DNA of 64,000 bases. Origin: Nocardia brasiliensis (GTDB taxonomy: Bacteria > Actinomycetota > Actinomycetes > Mycobacteriales > Mycobacteriaceae). The DNA is taken from assembly GCF_011801125.1 (NCBI RefSeq), contig NZ_CP046171.1, positions 5,952,001 to 6,016,000 on the forward strand, in the 5' to 3' direction. Under the pieces are notes generated by a model that was not told where the DNA came from, made no database searches, and was given only the letters and a program-made list of their open reading frames with translations. A program made the translations under genes and the position numbers. The first letter of the stretch is position 1, and the number at the start of each line of letters is the position of its first letter. Positions 9,681 to 19,075 of this stretch are shown here, piece by piece.

Positions 9681-10960
9681 TGGTGACAACCGCGTCCGAG
9701 ACCACCGCGACCGCGCTGGAATCACCGGAGAAACGCAATCGCCGACTGCGCCTCGGCATACTGCTGCTGGTGCTCGCGCTCACCGCGGTGGCACTGGCGC
9801 TGTACACGCGCTCGGGCATCGTCGACTTTCGTTTGGCCGCACCGGAGGCCGCGGGGCCTTCGGATATCGAGGTGCCCGCCAAACCGACGGCCCTGGTGCT
9901 GTCGGTGCTCGCGCTCGCCATCGCGGTCGCGCAGCTGTGGCGCGGTTTGTCCGGGCGCTGGGCGGCCCTGGCGTTCACCGTGTTCGGCTTCGCGTTCGTG
10001 GTGACGTTCGTCTGCTGGGCGGCCTCGGGCAAGATCTTTCCGCTCACCAATCAGATCCAGGGCACGCTGGCGCTGTCCACCCCGCTGATCCTCGGCGCGC
10101 TGGCCGGCGTGCTGTGTGAGCGCGCGGGCGTCATCAATATCGCCATCGAGGGTCAGCTGCTTGCGGGCGCGTTCGCCGCCGCGACCATCGCCACGGTCAG
10201 CGGCAGCTTCGTCGTCGGCGCGGTGGCCGCCGTGCTGGCCGGGGTGTTCGTCGCCTGGCTGCTCGCGGTGTTCTCGATCCGCTACCTGGTCAATCAGATC
10301 GTGCTCGGCGTGGTGCTGGTGGTGTTCGCCACTGGCATCACCGGCTTCCTGTTCGATCAGCTCGGCGATCTGTCGAACGGACCGGCGCGGTTCAACAACC
10401 CGGGTACCTTGCAGCCCATCGCGATTCCGGTGCTGTCCGCCATTCCGATCATCGGTCCGACCGTGTTCGACCAGACCGCGCTGGTGTACGCGATGGTCGT
10501 CGCGGTCGTGCTGATCGGCTACGTGCTGTACCGGACGCGCTGGGGGCTGCGGGTCCGGGCGGTCGGCGAGCACCCGCGCGCCGCCGCCACCGTGGGGATC
10601 AAGGTGCTGCGCGTCCGGTATCAGGCCGTGCTGCTCGCGGGCGCGGTGGCCGGCCTCGGCGGCGCCTACTTCACCATCGGCTCGACCGGCGGTTTCACCA
10701 AAGAGATGACCGCGGGCAACGGCTTCATCGCGCTCGCCGCGGTGATCATGGGCCGCTGGCATCCGATCGGCGCGACCTGCGCCGCACTGTTTTTCGGCTT
10801 CACCAAGGCGTTGCAGGGACAGCTGCAGGTGCTCGCGACGCCCATCCCGACCGAGGTGCTGCAGATGACGCCGTATCTGCTCACGGTGATCGCCGTGGCG
10901 GGTGCGGTCGGGCAGGTGCGGCCGCCGAAGGCCGACGGCGAGCCCTACATTCCGGGCTGA
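9680..10960 (+). CDS. BMP-type ABC importer permease 2
   Basis: A 426-residue permease pairing with the preceding one. The N-terminal 40 residues are hydrophilic, then about ten hydrophobic segments follow. CERAGVINIAIEGQ is the family's NIGxEGQ-like motif and RAVGEHPRAAATVGIKV is the coupling loop. The reading frame is open far upstream (from 8981), but the ATG at 9680 overlapping the previous stop is the sensible start. It ends at TGA 10958-10960. No cytidine deaminase or nucleoside phosphorylase follows, although such genes often do in related operons. Confidence 0.93.
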   Translation: MVTTASETTATALESPEKRNRRLRLGILLLVLALTAVALALYTRSGIVDFRLAAPEAAGPSDIEVPAKPTALVLSVLALAIAVAQLWRGLSGRWAALAFTVFGFAFVVTFVCWAASGKIFPLTNQIQGTLALSTPLILGALAGVLCERAGVINIAIEGQLLAGAFAAATIATVSGSFVVGAVAAVLAGVFVAWLLAVFSIRYLVNQIVLGVVLVVFATGITGFLFDQLGDLSNGPARFNNPGTLQPIAIPVLSAIPIIGPTVFDQTALVYAMVVAVVLIGYVLYRTRWGLRVRAVGEHPRAAATVGIKVLRVRYQAVLLAGAVAGLGGAYFTIGSTGGFTKEMTAGNGFIALAAVIMGRWHPIGATCAALFFGFTKALQGQLQVLATPIPTEVLQMTPYLLTVIAVAGAVGQVRPPKADGEPYIPG

Positions 10961-11176
10961 TCAGCGGCCGAACAGCACCGACGGCACCGCGACGGCGGCA
11001 GCCGGCTTCGGCATGCGCCCGCTACCTCAGTTCCCGGTCAAGGCAGGGAGATCCCTGCATTACCGCCCTGTTTGAATCCGAGTTCTTCCTACAGGTAGTC
11101 TCCGGCAGCAAGTTTTCAGCAGCCGTAAATTCGGACAAAACGGACTTAAAAACTAAAAAGGACAAATGGCAACGGG

Positions 11177-11192
11177 CGGTGACACGTCACCG
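11177..11192. promoter_or_regulatory. Inverted repeat, possible operator
   Basis: CGGTGAC and GTCACCG are perfect 7-base arms separated by AC. The site lies about 350 bp upstream of atpI and is the only compact palindrome of this kind in the gap. It could be an operator for the F0 genes. No cognate regulator is adjacent. Confidence 0.35.
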
Positions 11193-11337
11193 TTCAGTAA
11201 GCGAACACGAACTGTCGTGTTGCCATCGATTTACCCTTTGATGGCGTACTCTTGGCCAGCCGGTGACCGCCCGCCCGATCGCGCAGGACCCGGCTCCACG
11301 ATCTCCGGAAAACGCGCAGTTCAACACGTTTCACGAA

Positions 11338-11379
11338 AGAAGAAGAGGCCCCGCCGGAATGGCGTCGGGTCCTTCTTCT
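11338..11379 (+). terminator. Long hairpin in the atp leader (terminator or leader RNA)
   Basis: AGAAGAAG-A-GGCCC pairs with GGG-TCCTTCTTCT with one bulge and a G-T wobble, and an inner CGCC/GGCG stem extends it to roughly 17 pairs. No long T-run follows, so this may be a structured leader or processed element and not a classical terminator. Confidence 0.4.
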
Positions 11380-11530
11380 GTGCACTTGCATTACAACGCG
11401 TTTGGTAACCAGAGGATATCTAGAACGCTTTTCAAGATCACCGGAATGCAAGATCAAAAACCTTGGTACGCAAGCAGGTTGAGATGTGTATGCTGTGGAT
11501 CAATCACGACCCCCACTACAAGGTGGGCCG

Positions 11531-11928
11531 ATGGACGAAGGCGGTGTCTGTGTGGACGTGAATAGGCTCCAGATACGGCGTTCGGCCATTGTCGCGATCG
11601 CTCTGGGTGTGCTGGCATTGGCCATAACCGGGATGATCGATCGACTACTGCTCGGCACATTCATCTGCGCCGGATTGTTCGTCGGTTGGCTGAACGCGCA
11701 GCTCACTCTCTGGGCCATCACCCGAATAGCCAACTCGACCGCACCGAGTAAGCAGCGCCTGGTAGGTTCTTCCGCCGTGCGACTGCTCGGCATCACGGCC
11801 GTAGCGATCCTGGTGGCTTTCCTCGCGCGCCCCAATGGCGTCGGGATCTTCTTCGGCCTGGCCCTCTTTCAAGTCGCCCTGGTCTTCAATACCGTTGTGC
11901 CTGAATTGAAAGGGCTCCGCCAAACGCC

Positions 11929-11932
<4 letters not shown>
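11531..11932 (+). CDS. atpI: ATP synthase protein I-like membrane protein
   Basis: A small membrane protein of about 133 residues with four hydrophobic segments ([55 protein letters not shown]). Layout and the late [15 protein letters not shown] segment resemble mycobacterial AtpI, a helper in c-ring assembly encoded first in atp operons. ATG 11531 is taken as the start. GTG 11552 is a fair alternative, and an upstream frame to 11486 lacks a ribosome site. Its stop overlaps the atpB start (ATGA). Confidence 0.8.
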
Positions 11933-13036
<1,104 letters not shown>

Positions 13037-13042
13037 CCGGGC

Positions 13043-13552
13043 ATGTCTCCGAGAACAGATGTGGTGGCCGAGGGGAACTTCCTCATCCCCAATGGCACCT
13101 TCTTCGTCGAGCTGCTGATCTTTCTGATCGTGCTCGGAGTCATCTGGTTCTTCGTCGTTCCGCCGATCCGCAAGGTATTGGCGGAACGCGAAGAGCGCGT
13201 TGCCGAGACCTTGACGAGGACCAAGGAGGCTCGGCAGCTGTTCGCCGAGGCCGAGGCCAAACATCAGGCGGCGCTGGAAAAGGCGCGGACCGAGGCGGCC
13301 GCGATCCGGAATCAGGCGCGCGCCGAGGGCCGCGCCATTCTCGAACAGATGCGCGGCGAGGCGCAGCAGGAGGCCAACGCGATCGTCGCGGAGGCCGAGG
13401 CGCAACTGCGGGCACAGGCCGATCAGGTCGCCGCGGACTTGCGTGAGGCTGTCGAGCCGCTGGCCCAATCACTGGCCACCCGCATGGTCGGCGTCAACGA
13501 TCGGCGCGCCGGCACCGGCCACGGCCATCAGACAGGACGGGCGTCGTCATGA
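13043..13552 (+). CDS. atpF: F0F1 ATP synthase subunit b
   Basis: A 169-residue peripheral stalk subunit. EGNFLIPNGTFFVELLIF matches the start of mycobacterial AtpF, followed by one transmembrane helix (LLIFLIVLGVIWFFVV), the PPIRKVL turn and a long Ala/Glu/Arg-rich coiled coil. The C-terminus LATRMVGV is typical, with a His/Gly-rich extension. The stop overlaps the next start (ATGA), coupling it to the b' gene. Confidence 0.93.
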   Translation: MSPRTDVVAEGNFLIPNGTFFVELLIFLIVLGVIWFFVVPPIRKVLAEREERVAETLTRTKEARQLFAEAEAKHQAALEKARTEAAAIRNQARAEGRAILEQMRGEAQQEANAIVAEAEAQLRAQADQVAADLREAVEPLAQSLATRMVGVNDRRAGTGHGHQTGRASS

Positions 13553-14127
13553 CCTACCGCAGCACCGACATCCTCGCCGAGGGCATCTATCAGATCAAGT
13601 TCGAATGGCCGGTCTTCGTCAGCCAGCTGTTCGGCTTCGTGGTTATCGTCTGGGTCATCGTCAAATACGTTGTGCCGCCGGTCAAACGGATGATGGCCAA
13701 GTCACAGGACACGATCCGCAAGCAGCTGGAGGAGAACCAGGAGGCCGCGGATCGGCTGACCAAGGCCAAAGAGGTCTACGACAACGGCATGGCCGACGCG
13801 CGCGCCGAACTCGCCCAGCTGGTCGAGGACGCGCACGCCGACGCCGAGGCCATCGTCGTGCAGATGCGCGAGGCCGCGGCCGCCGAGGTCGAGCGGGTGC
13901 GCAAGCAGGGACGCGACCAGATCGAGCTGGCCCGTAGGCAACTGATCCGCGACCTGAAAGACGACTTCACCGAACTGGTGCTGGTCCGCACGACCGAAGA
14001 CGTCCGCGAACAGGTCCGCTCGCCCGAGATCAAGGCGGATGCGGTCGAGAAGTTCCTGGACGAGCTCGAAACCATGGCGAACGCGGGCGCCGAACTCCGG
14101 GCCCGCAGCCAATCACAGTGGAACTGA
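13549..14127 (+). CDS. Second b-type stalk subunit (b' part of b-delta), lacking the delta domain
   Basis: In mycobacteria and relatives this position encodes AtpH, a b'-delta fusion of about 445 residues. Here the protein has 192 residues. A membrane helix (FVSQLFGFVVIVWVIVKYVVPP) is followed by a coiled coil matching the b' half up to the EKFLDELETMA segment, and it stops just where the delta domain should begin. The final residues are RSQSQWN. A hairpin follows within 25 bp. The lost delta domain means this stalk cannot dock on F1 in the usual way unless a separate delta is supplied. The rest of the protein looks intact. Confidence 0.88.
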   Translation: MTYRSTDILAEGIYQIKFEWPVFVSQLFGFVVIVWVIVKYVVPPVKRMMAKSQDTIRKQLEENQEAADRLTKAKEVYDNGMADARAELAQLVEDAHADAEAIVVQMREAAAAEVERVRKQGRDQIELARRQLIRDLKDDFTELVLVRTTEDVREQVRSPEIKADAVEKFLDELETMANAGAELRARSQSQWN

Positions 14128-14147
14128 TTGCTTTTCAGGTGAACTGA

Positions 14148-14175
14148 GCCCTGCCCCACAGGCAGGGCCCTCACT
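14148..14175 (+). terminator. Terminator of the F0 operon
   Basis: GCCCTGCC (14148-14155) and GGCAGGGC (14161-14168) form a perfect 8-bp GC stem with loop CCACA, followed by a C/T-rich stretch. It sits 20 bp after the b' stop and closes the operon before any F1 gene. Confidence 0.75.
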
Positions 14176-14293
14176 GTTTCTCCGATGTCGCTGTCCCCCG
14201 CGGGATTTCGCCCACGGCGAAGTGCGCACGGGCCGGTATACCCGATAGTCTGACGCTGTTCGAATCACAGCTTGTCGGATCGGAGTCGGCACA

Positions 14294-14788
14294 ATGACGG
14301 AGGCAACTGGGGCGGCGGAGCAGACCGCCGATGCGGTGCCCACCCTGTACGAATGGGCCGGGGGCACTGCGGCTTTCGAGTCGCTGACCGAGGTCTTCTA
14401 TCGACAGGTGCTGCAGGACGACCTGATCGGGCCGCTGTTTCGCGGCATGGATCCAGGGCATCCGAAGTACGTCGCGATGTGGCTCGCCGAGGTATTCGGC
14501 GGCCCGGAAACCTACAGCACCGAGCGCGGCGGCTACGCGCACATGGTCCGCCAGCATCTGGGCAGGGCGATCACCGAACCGCAGCGGCGGCGCTGGGTGA
14601 ATCTGCTGATGGACGCCGCCGACGAGGTCGGGCTGCCCGACGACCCGGAGTTCCGCGCCGCCTTCGCCTCCTACATCGAATGGGGCACCCGGCTGGCCCA
14701 CGCCAACTCGCAGCCGGACGCCACCCCGCCGCTGGAAGCGCCTATGCCGCACTGGGGTTGGGGCGTCGCGCCGCCCTATCGCCCGTAG
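14294..14788 (+). CDS. glbO: Group II truncated haemoglobin (trHbO)
   Basis: The 164-residue haem protein has the 2-on-2 globin pattern: LYEWAGGTAAF at helix A, VFYRQV with Tyr B10, PLFRGMDPGHPKYVAMW over the C-D region, HMVRQHLGR with proximal His F8, and QRRRWVNLL with the group II-specific Trp G8. These proteins bind oxygen and are linked to respiration and protection against reactive nitrogen species. The N-terminal 15 residues are an extension. The gene's last 13 bases overlap the 3' end of the convergent gene at 14776. Confidence 0.94.
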   Translation: MTEATGAAEQTADAVPTLYEWAGGTAAFESLTEVFYRQVLQDDLIGPLFRGMDPGHPKYVAMWLAEVFGGPETYSTERGGYAHMVRQHLGRAITEPQRRRWVNLLMDAADEVGLPDDPEFRAAFASYIEWGTRLAHANSQPDATPPLEAPMPHWGWGVAPPYRP

Positions 14789-15711
14789 GCATCGGCCGGT
14801 CCCGCCGCCGCGGGTGGCGGCGGGAAGTAGTCCTTGAACAGGATCTCGCCCACCTTGGTCACGGTCTTGCGGCCGACCTGGTAGCCGTTCTCGATCACCC
14901 GGGTGTTGTTCATGATCGCGACGGTGAACTGCTCCCGGGGACCGACGAAGCCCACCGAGTTCATCAGCCAGGAGCCGTCGTCGTTGTCGTCGGCCCAGCC
15001 GTTCTTGTTGCCGGGCAACGCGTCCGCACCCGCACCCCACACGCCCCACTGCTGGTTGGTGTCCTCGGAATCGCTGCCGTCGACCGAGCGCATCTCGCGC
15101 ACGAGGTAGGCCCGATCGCGGGCGGGCAGATTCTCCAGCGCGTAATTCATCAGGCGTTCGAGGTCGTTCGCGGTGACCATCATCCATCCCCACGAGTCGG
15201 GGTGGCCCGGGGAGAAGCTGAACTCCGTCATGCCGAAGGAACGGAACCGTGGCGCGAACACCCGCTCACCGCCGTATCGCTCCCACAGCGTGGTGGCGGC
15301 GTCGTTGTCGCTGCTGTGCAGCATGCGGTGCATCAGCTCGCGATCGTCGGCACTCAGCGTCACGGTGCCCGCGTCGGCGCGCAGCAGCAGATCGACCACC
15401 ATCGCCAGCTTCGGCGTCGAACACGCCGAAATCGGCGTCGCCGCATCGGCATTGCGCCACACCGCGCCGGTGCGCCGATCCCGGACGACGATCGCGGTGA
15501 AGCCGGGCCGCTGCGCGACGTAGGCCTCGGCCTGCGCGATCCGCGCGGTGAAGGCCGGATCGAAGCCGAGCGGGGCGCCGATGTCCGGCGGCGACGGCGG
15601 GGCAGGCCGCTCGGGTTGCGGCGGATCGTAGAGCAGGGCCGCGGCGAACACCGACGCGACGATCAGCACGCCGGACGTCACTATGGGAAACCGTCTCCTG
15701 ACCAACCGCAC
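14776..15711 (-). CDS. Membrane-anchored beta-lactamase-fold serine hydrolase
   Basis: The GTG at 15711 is chosen because a GAGGGA site lies just upstream. The longer frame to 15996 has none. The resulting 311 residues start with a basic stretch and one hydrophobic helix (signal anchor), then a class A-type domain. CSTPK gives the SxxK nucleophile motif and SSDNDAA the SDN motif, while the third KTG-like motif is replaced by NKNGW. It may be a beta-lactamase, a D,D-peptidase relative or a non-hydrolytic homologue, so resistance is not asserted. It is convergent with glbO, overlapping by 13 bp with no terminator between. Confidence 0.82.
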   Translation of the reverse strand: MRLVRRRFPIVTSGVLIVASVFAAALLYDPPQPERPAPPSPPDIGAPLGFDPAFTARIAQAEAYVAQRPGFTAIVVRDRRTGAVWRNADAATPISACSTPKLAMVVDLLLRADAGTVTLSADDRELMHRMLHSSDNDAATTLWERYGGERVFAPRFRSFGMTEFSFSPGHPDSWGWMMVTANDLERLMNYALENLPARDRAYLVREMRSVDGSDSEDTNQQWGVWGAGADALPGNKNGWADDNDDGSWLMNSVGFVGPREQFTVAIMNNTRVIENGYQVGRKTVTKVGEILFKDYFPPPPAAAGPADAYGR

Positions 15712-16025
15712 GCGTTCATCCCTCGCTTCATATCGCAAAGGTCCTGCTCGGCGCTCTGCATCTTGCCCAGCCCGCGCCACGCGGGCAACCCGACACCCGG
15801 CACCGGCGCCGATTGATTGCCTGGCCCACCCGCGCGCCGCCCCGAGACCTGGGGGCACTATTTTTGAGGTGGACGAACATGTGTGAAACTTTGTAACAGC
15901 ATTCGGGCGGCCGCCGATCTCCAGATGTCTCCCGAGCGCGCGGGAGTGGAGGCTTGCGCGCACTGACCCGGAACCGGGGCAGCGGAAGCACGCCATGATC
16001 CACCAACCGATTTCGGGGGTTTCGA

Positions 16026-16727
16026 ATGAACGTCAAATCGTGGGGTTTCGCCGCACTGGCCGCGAGCGTGGTGCTCGGCGCGACCGGCTGTACCGACTCG
16101 AGCCCGGCGCCCCAGGCCACCAGAACGCCGATCCCGTCGCAAGCACCGTCGGCACCGGGCGGGACCACGCAGGCCTCCGCCGACCACAAGCCGCCCGCCG
16201 AACCGGCCGCGCCACAGCCGAGTCCGCCGCCTGCACCGGCACCGGCGCCGGCGCCGAACGATGCACCGCCCGCGGCCGATCCGCCCGCCTCGGATCAGGG
16301 GCCCAACGGCAGCGGGAACGGCCTGTGCTTCGACTCCGGTTCCGATCTCGCCCGCTCCGCGGTCGCCGGGCTGGCGCCCAACAAAGAGGGCTACCCGTGG
16401 GTGATCCGGGAGGCGAGCAGCGATCCGATCGCCGCGGGCTGCGCCGGCGTGCTGTCCTGGATGCTGGTGGACTGGAACGGCAGCCACCCCGGCTACCACG
16501 TCCTGTTCTTCACCAACGGCGCCTACCTCGGCACCGCGACCTCGAAGTACTACGGCTACACCACGGTGCTCGGCAAGACCAGGAACACGGTGTCGGTGCA
16601 GTACCGCTGGGTGAAACCACAGGACGCGCTGTGCTGCCCCTCCGGCGGCCCGAACGTGGTGACCTACACGCTGACCGACAACACGGTCCGGGCCAAGGGC
16701 GAATTCCCGCCGGATCCGGACAAATAG
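16026..16727 (+). CDS. LppP/LprE-family lipoprotein
   Basis: The signal peptide ends in LGATGC, a lipobox, followed by a Pro/Ala/Gln-rich linker of about 80 residues and then a compact domain. The domain carries conserved features of the actinobacterial LppP/LprE family: a lone Cys early in GLCFDSG, GYHVLFFTNG, the VSVQYRW strand and the vicinal cysteines in CCPSGGPN. Function in the family is unknown. It is a surface protein, possibly cell-wall associated through the proline-rich linker. Confidence 0.85.
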   Translation: MNVKSWGFAALAASVVLGATGCTDSSPAPQATRTPIPSQAPSAPGGTTQASADHKPPAEPAAPQPSPPPAPAPAPAPNDAPPAADPPASDQGPNGSGNGLCFDSGSDLARSAVAGLAPNKEGYPWVIREASSDPIAAGCAGVLSWMLVDWNGSHPGYHVLFFTNGAYLGTATSKYYGYTTVLGKTRNTVSVQYRWVKPQDALCCPSGGPNVVTYTLTDNTVRAKGEFPPDPDK

Positions 16728-16823
16728 ACCGAGCCACGAGTCCGGCCGACTGCCCCCGACCGGACTCCACCGGGCGTCGGTGCCCGCGCGGCCCGCTGAG
16801 CACGCCGCGCACCGACCCACCCG

Positions 16824-16867
16824 CGAAGCCCCTGTGCCTCCCCCTGCTCCGAAGCACGGGGGCTTCG
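16824..16867. terminator. Bidirectional terminator between convergent genes
   Basis: A 14-base arm at 16824-16837 pairs with GCACGGGGGCTTCG at 16854-16867, with one T-G wobble. It lies between the lipoprotein gene (plus) and the ydcF-like gene (minus). Confidence 0.8.
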
Positions 16868-16887
16868 TCTTGTCGCTGCCTTACGAC

Positions 16888-17517
16888 TCAGCGGGCCAGG
16901 GCCGCAACCGCTTTCGGCGCTGCCAGCCATTCGCGAAGGTTGTTGCGCACCTTCGTGCGGCGGCGGCAGACGCAGCCCGCGGTGACGCCGTCGGCATCGA
17001 TCCCCGCCGCGCGGCACAGGGCGACGGCCCGCGGCACGTGCCGGTACTGGGTGACCACGAGCGCCCGGTCTATGCCGAACAACCGCCTGGCCCGCTCCCC
17101 CGTCGCCCTGGTCGACAACCCGGCGCCGTCGGTGCGCACGACCGCGGGATCGACCCCGTGGTCCACTAGATACCTTGTCATCGAGGCGATTTCGTCACCA
17201 GACGTGCCCGACGCGTCGCCGGAGACCAGGATCTCGCGCACCGTGCCCGCGCGCAGCAGTTCGATCGCGACGTCCAGCCGCCCGCGTAGATACGGCATGG
17301 GCGTGCCGTCCGGGGCGACCTTCGCGCCCGGCACGATCACCACGGGCGCGCCGGGTGCCGTCGCCGCGTCGAACCGATGCCCGGCCGAGAGCCGCCACAG
17401 CCGGAGGTTCGCACCGGCCACCACGACCATCAGACCCGTCGCGGTCGCGGCCAGCAGACCGGATGCCCGCCATGACTGCACGCCGACCGCCCGCTTCGCA
17501 TCACCCGGCACCGTCAT
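16888..17517 (-). CDS. YdcF/SanA-family (DUF218) membrane protein
   Basis: The 209-residue protein has one N-terminal hydrophobic helix (LLAATATGLMVVVAGA) and then the DUF218 domain. VVIVPGAKVAPDG starts the domain, REILVSGDASGTSGDE carries the conserved nucleotide-like loop, and VVTQYRHVPRAV is the helix with the conserved basic residues. SanA and ElyC relatives act in envelope barrier function and peptidoglycan precursor metabolism. The exact reaction is not known. The tail is basic with two cysteines (GCVCRRR). Confidence 0.87.
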   Translation of the reverse strand: MTVPGDAKRAVGVQSWRASGLLAATATGLMVVVAGANLRLWRLSAGHRFDAATAPGAPVVIVPGAKVAPDGTPMPYLRGRLDVAIELLRAGTVREILVSGDASGTSGDEIASMTRYLVDHGVDPAVVRTDGAGLSTRATGERARRLFGIDRALVVTQYRHVPRAVALCRAAGIDADGVTAGCVCRRRTKVRNNLREWLAAPKAVAALAR

Positions 17518-17667
17518 CTCTTTCCGTCGACCTCCGCGCGCCCCGCATCCACACGGCGACCATCGTAGTGTCGTGCCCGCCGCACCGAGCCCGCGCTACC
17601 GTGCCGCCGGTTGCCCGCGAGCCACCTCGGCACACCGGTGGGAACCCACAGGTGCCGCGCTGCGCCG

Positions 17668-18690
17668 CTAGGCGATCCGCGCGTTGCTGCCCAGATCGCC
17701 CTCGAGCAGGGCAACGCCGAGGGTGGTGAGTTCGTGGCGCATGGCATTGCGGTGCCGCCAGCTCTCGATCAGCCCGGCCTCGCGCAGGATCGACGCGTGC
17801 TCGCTCGCCGTGGCGGGCGAAACCCCCAGGCTGCGTGCGAGTTCGGTGGTACTGCACCCTTCGGCGATGACCTGCAGCGCGGCCGCCCTGGTGCGGCCGA
17901 GCAACGCGGTGAGCGCTTCGTTAGTGCCGCGCGGTCCCCATGCGGCGGCGAAGTCGCCGATATTCCGCAATACCGGAACGACCAGCATCATCGGCGCCGC
18001 CTCGTCGACAGTGGAGTGCAGGGTGATCGGCTCGGGCCAGGCGAACAGCGACGGCACGATGAGCAGCCCGCGTCCGCCGAGATGCTCGTCGTGGCAATGC
18101 TTCGCGCGCAGCACCTCGAGCACCGGCGCACGCCAGCGCGCGTGCGGCATGAGCCCGGACAGCAGTCGTTCCACGCCCTCGGCCGCCATCGTGCGGGCCA
18201 TCCGCTCGGCGGCGACCTCCAGGTAGGTCTGGATGTGCGTCCAGCGACCGGCGAAGGCCACCGAGTGGAACGCCTCGACGGCGCTCGCGACGCTCTGCCT
18301 GGTGCCGCTGTCGCGTTCGAAGAGTTCGGCGGTCCAGGCGGGCAGCGGGGACTCGCCGCCGATCGCACGGCGACGCACCACGGTCTCCACCTCGTTGCGC
18401 AACTCCACGCGGGAGGCCAGATGCAGCGCCTCGACGCCGCCGGACATCGTGCGCGCGCCGCGGGTCGGCGTGATCAGATCGAGGAAGTTCTCGTCGGCGG
18501 GGAAGATCTCGGCGATCCTGCCGAAATCGGCCGGGATCGCGGCGCTGACCTGCTGCCGCCAGCCGGCGTAGACGGCGACGTTCGAGCGTTGCAAGGCCCG
18601 AGTGGCAAGCATCGTCTCGCCGAGGGCGCCGAGCGGGGCCCCGATCCTGATCCGGATGAGATCCTCGGGCGTGAAGATGATCCGCTTCAT
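17668..18690 (-). CDS. ArsR-type regulator with DUF5937-like N-terminal region
   Basis: The 340-residue protein starts with IIFTPEDLIRIRIG, typical of actinobacterial fusions of a ligand-sensing region to a C-terminal winged helix. The DNA-binding part is at residues 265-330: CSTTELARSLGVSPATASEH is the helix-turn-helix and LREAGLIESWRHRNAMRH the wing. No metal-binding cysteine motif of classical ArsR is present. The ATG follows GAGGT. The small gene at 18728 lies immediately upstream on the same strand, and they may form one unit. Confidence 0.85.
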   Translation of the reverse strand: MKRIIFTPEDLIRIRIGAPLGALGETMLATRALQRSNVAVYAGWRQQVSAAIPADFGRIAEIFPADENFLDLITPTRGARTMSGGVEALHLASRVELRNEVETVVRRRAIGGESPLPAWTAELFERDSGTRQSVASAVEAFHSVAFAGRWTHIQTYLEVAAERMARTMAAEGVERLLSGLMPHARWRAPVLEVLRAKHCHDEHLGGRGLLIVPSLFAWPEPITLHSTVDEAAPMMLVVPVLRNIGDFAAAWGPRGTNEALTALLGRTRAAALQVIAEGCSTTELARSLGVSPATASEHASILREAGLIESWRHRNAMRHELTTLGVALLEGDLGSNARIA

Positions 18691-18727
18691 GGGCGACTAC
18701 CTCGTTTCGCTCGATCCGCCGCGGGAC

Positions 18728-18955
18728 TCATCGAACCCCTTGCCACCGCACGGCCATGAAGGGATCGACTCCCTCCCACAGTTCCTCGCTGGTGGCCGGA
18801 CGAGGCACGTCCCGGCGCGCCGGCTCGCCCCTGCGCGACCACATGATCTGCCACCGCCGCCTGCCCCGATTCCACTCCGTCGCCACCCCGTCCGCGCACC
18901 GCGCCACCACCAGCGCGACCTCGCCACCGCCGGGCGCCGCTACATCCTTCATCAT
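18728..18955 (-). CDS. Small conserved-looking protein, unknown
   Basis: A 75-residue basic, Trp/Arg-rich protein. The start ATG (second of two adjacent MM codons possible) has GAGGAG seven bases upstream, which makes the frame credible despite its size. The segment GVATEWNRGRRRWQIMWS is distinctive. No signal peptide or membrane helix is seen. It lies 37 bp upstream of the ArsR-type regulator on the same strand and is probably co-transcribed with it. I do not recognise the family. Confidence 0.6.
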   Translation of the reverse strand: MMKDVAAPGGGEVALVVARCADGVATEWNRGRRRWQIMWSRRGEPARRDVPRPATSEELWEGVDPFMAVRWQGVR

Positions 18956-19075
18956 CGCTGCACTCCTCATAGTTACTGCTCGGCAGCCTATGAAGCAGAG
19001 GGGAGGCGCCGCATCATGTTTCGGCCCAGGCCGAAACACCCCACGAATTCGGGGCTCAGGGCGCAGACGCGGCGA

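Larger units (their letters stand above)
10961..11530. other. Long non-coding stretch upstream of the F0 operon
   Basis: Some 570 bp without a convincing gene. It is visibly more AT-rich than its surroundings between about 11090 and 11250. It holds the inverted repeat at 11177-11192 and the long hairpin at 11338-11379, both listed separately. At the very start, a 16-codon minus-strand frame (10961-11011) ends directly against the permease stop and may be the tail of a lost convergent gene. The promoter of the atp genes should lie here, but I could not pick a confident -35/-10 pair. Confidence 0.5.

Noticed and set aside
14258..14266. GTTCGAATC, a tRNA T-loop-like string upstream of the globin gene
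   Set aside because: No acceptor stem, anticodon arm or CCA can be built around it.
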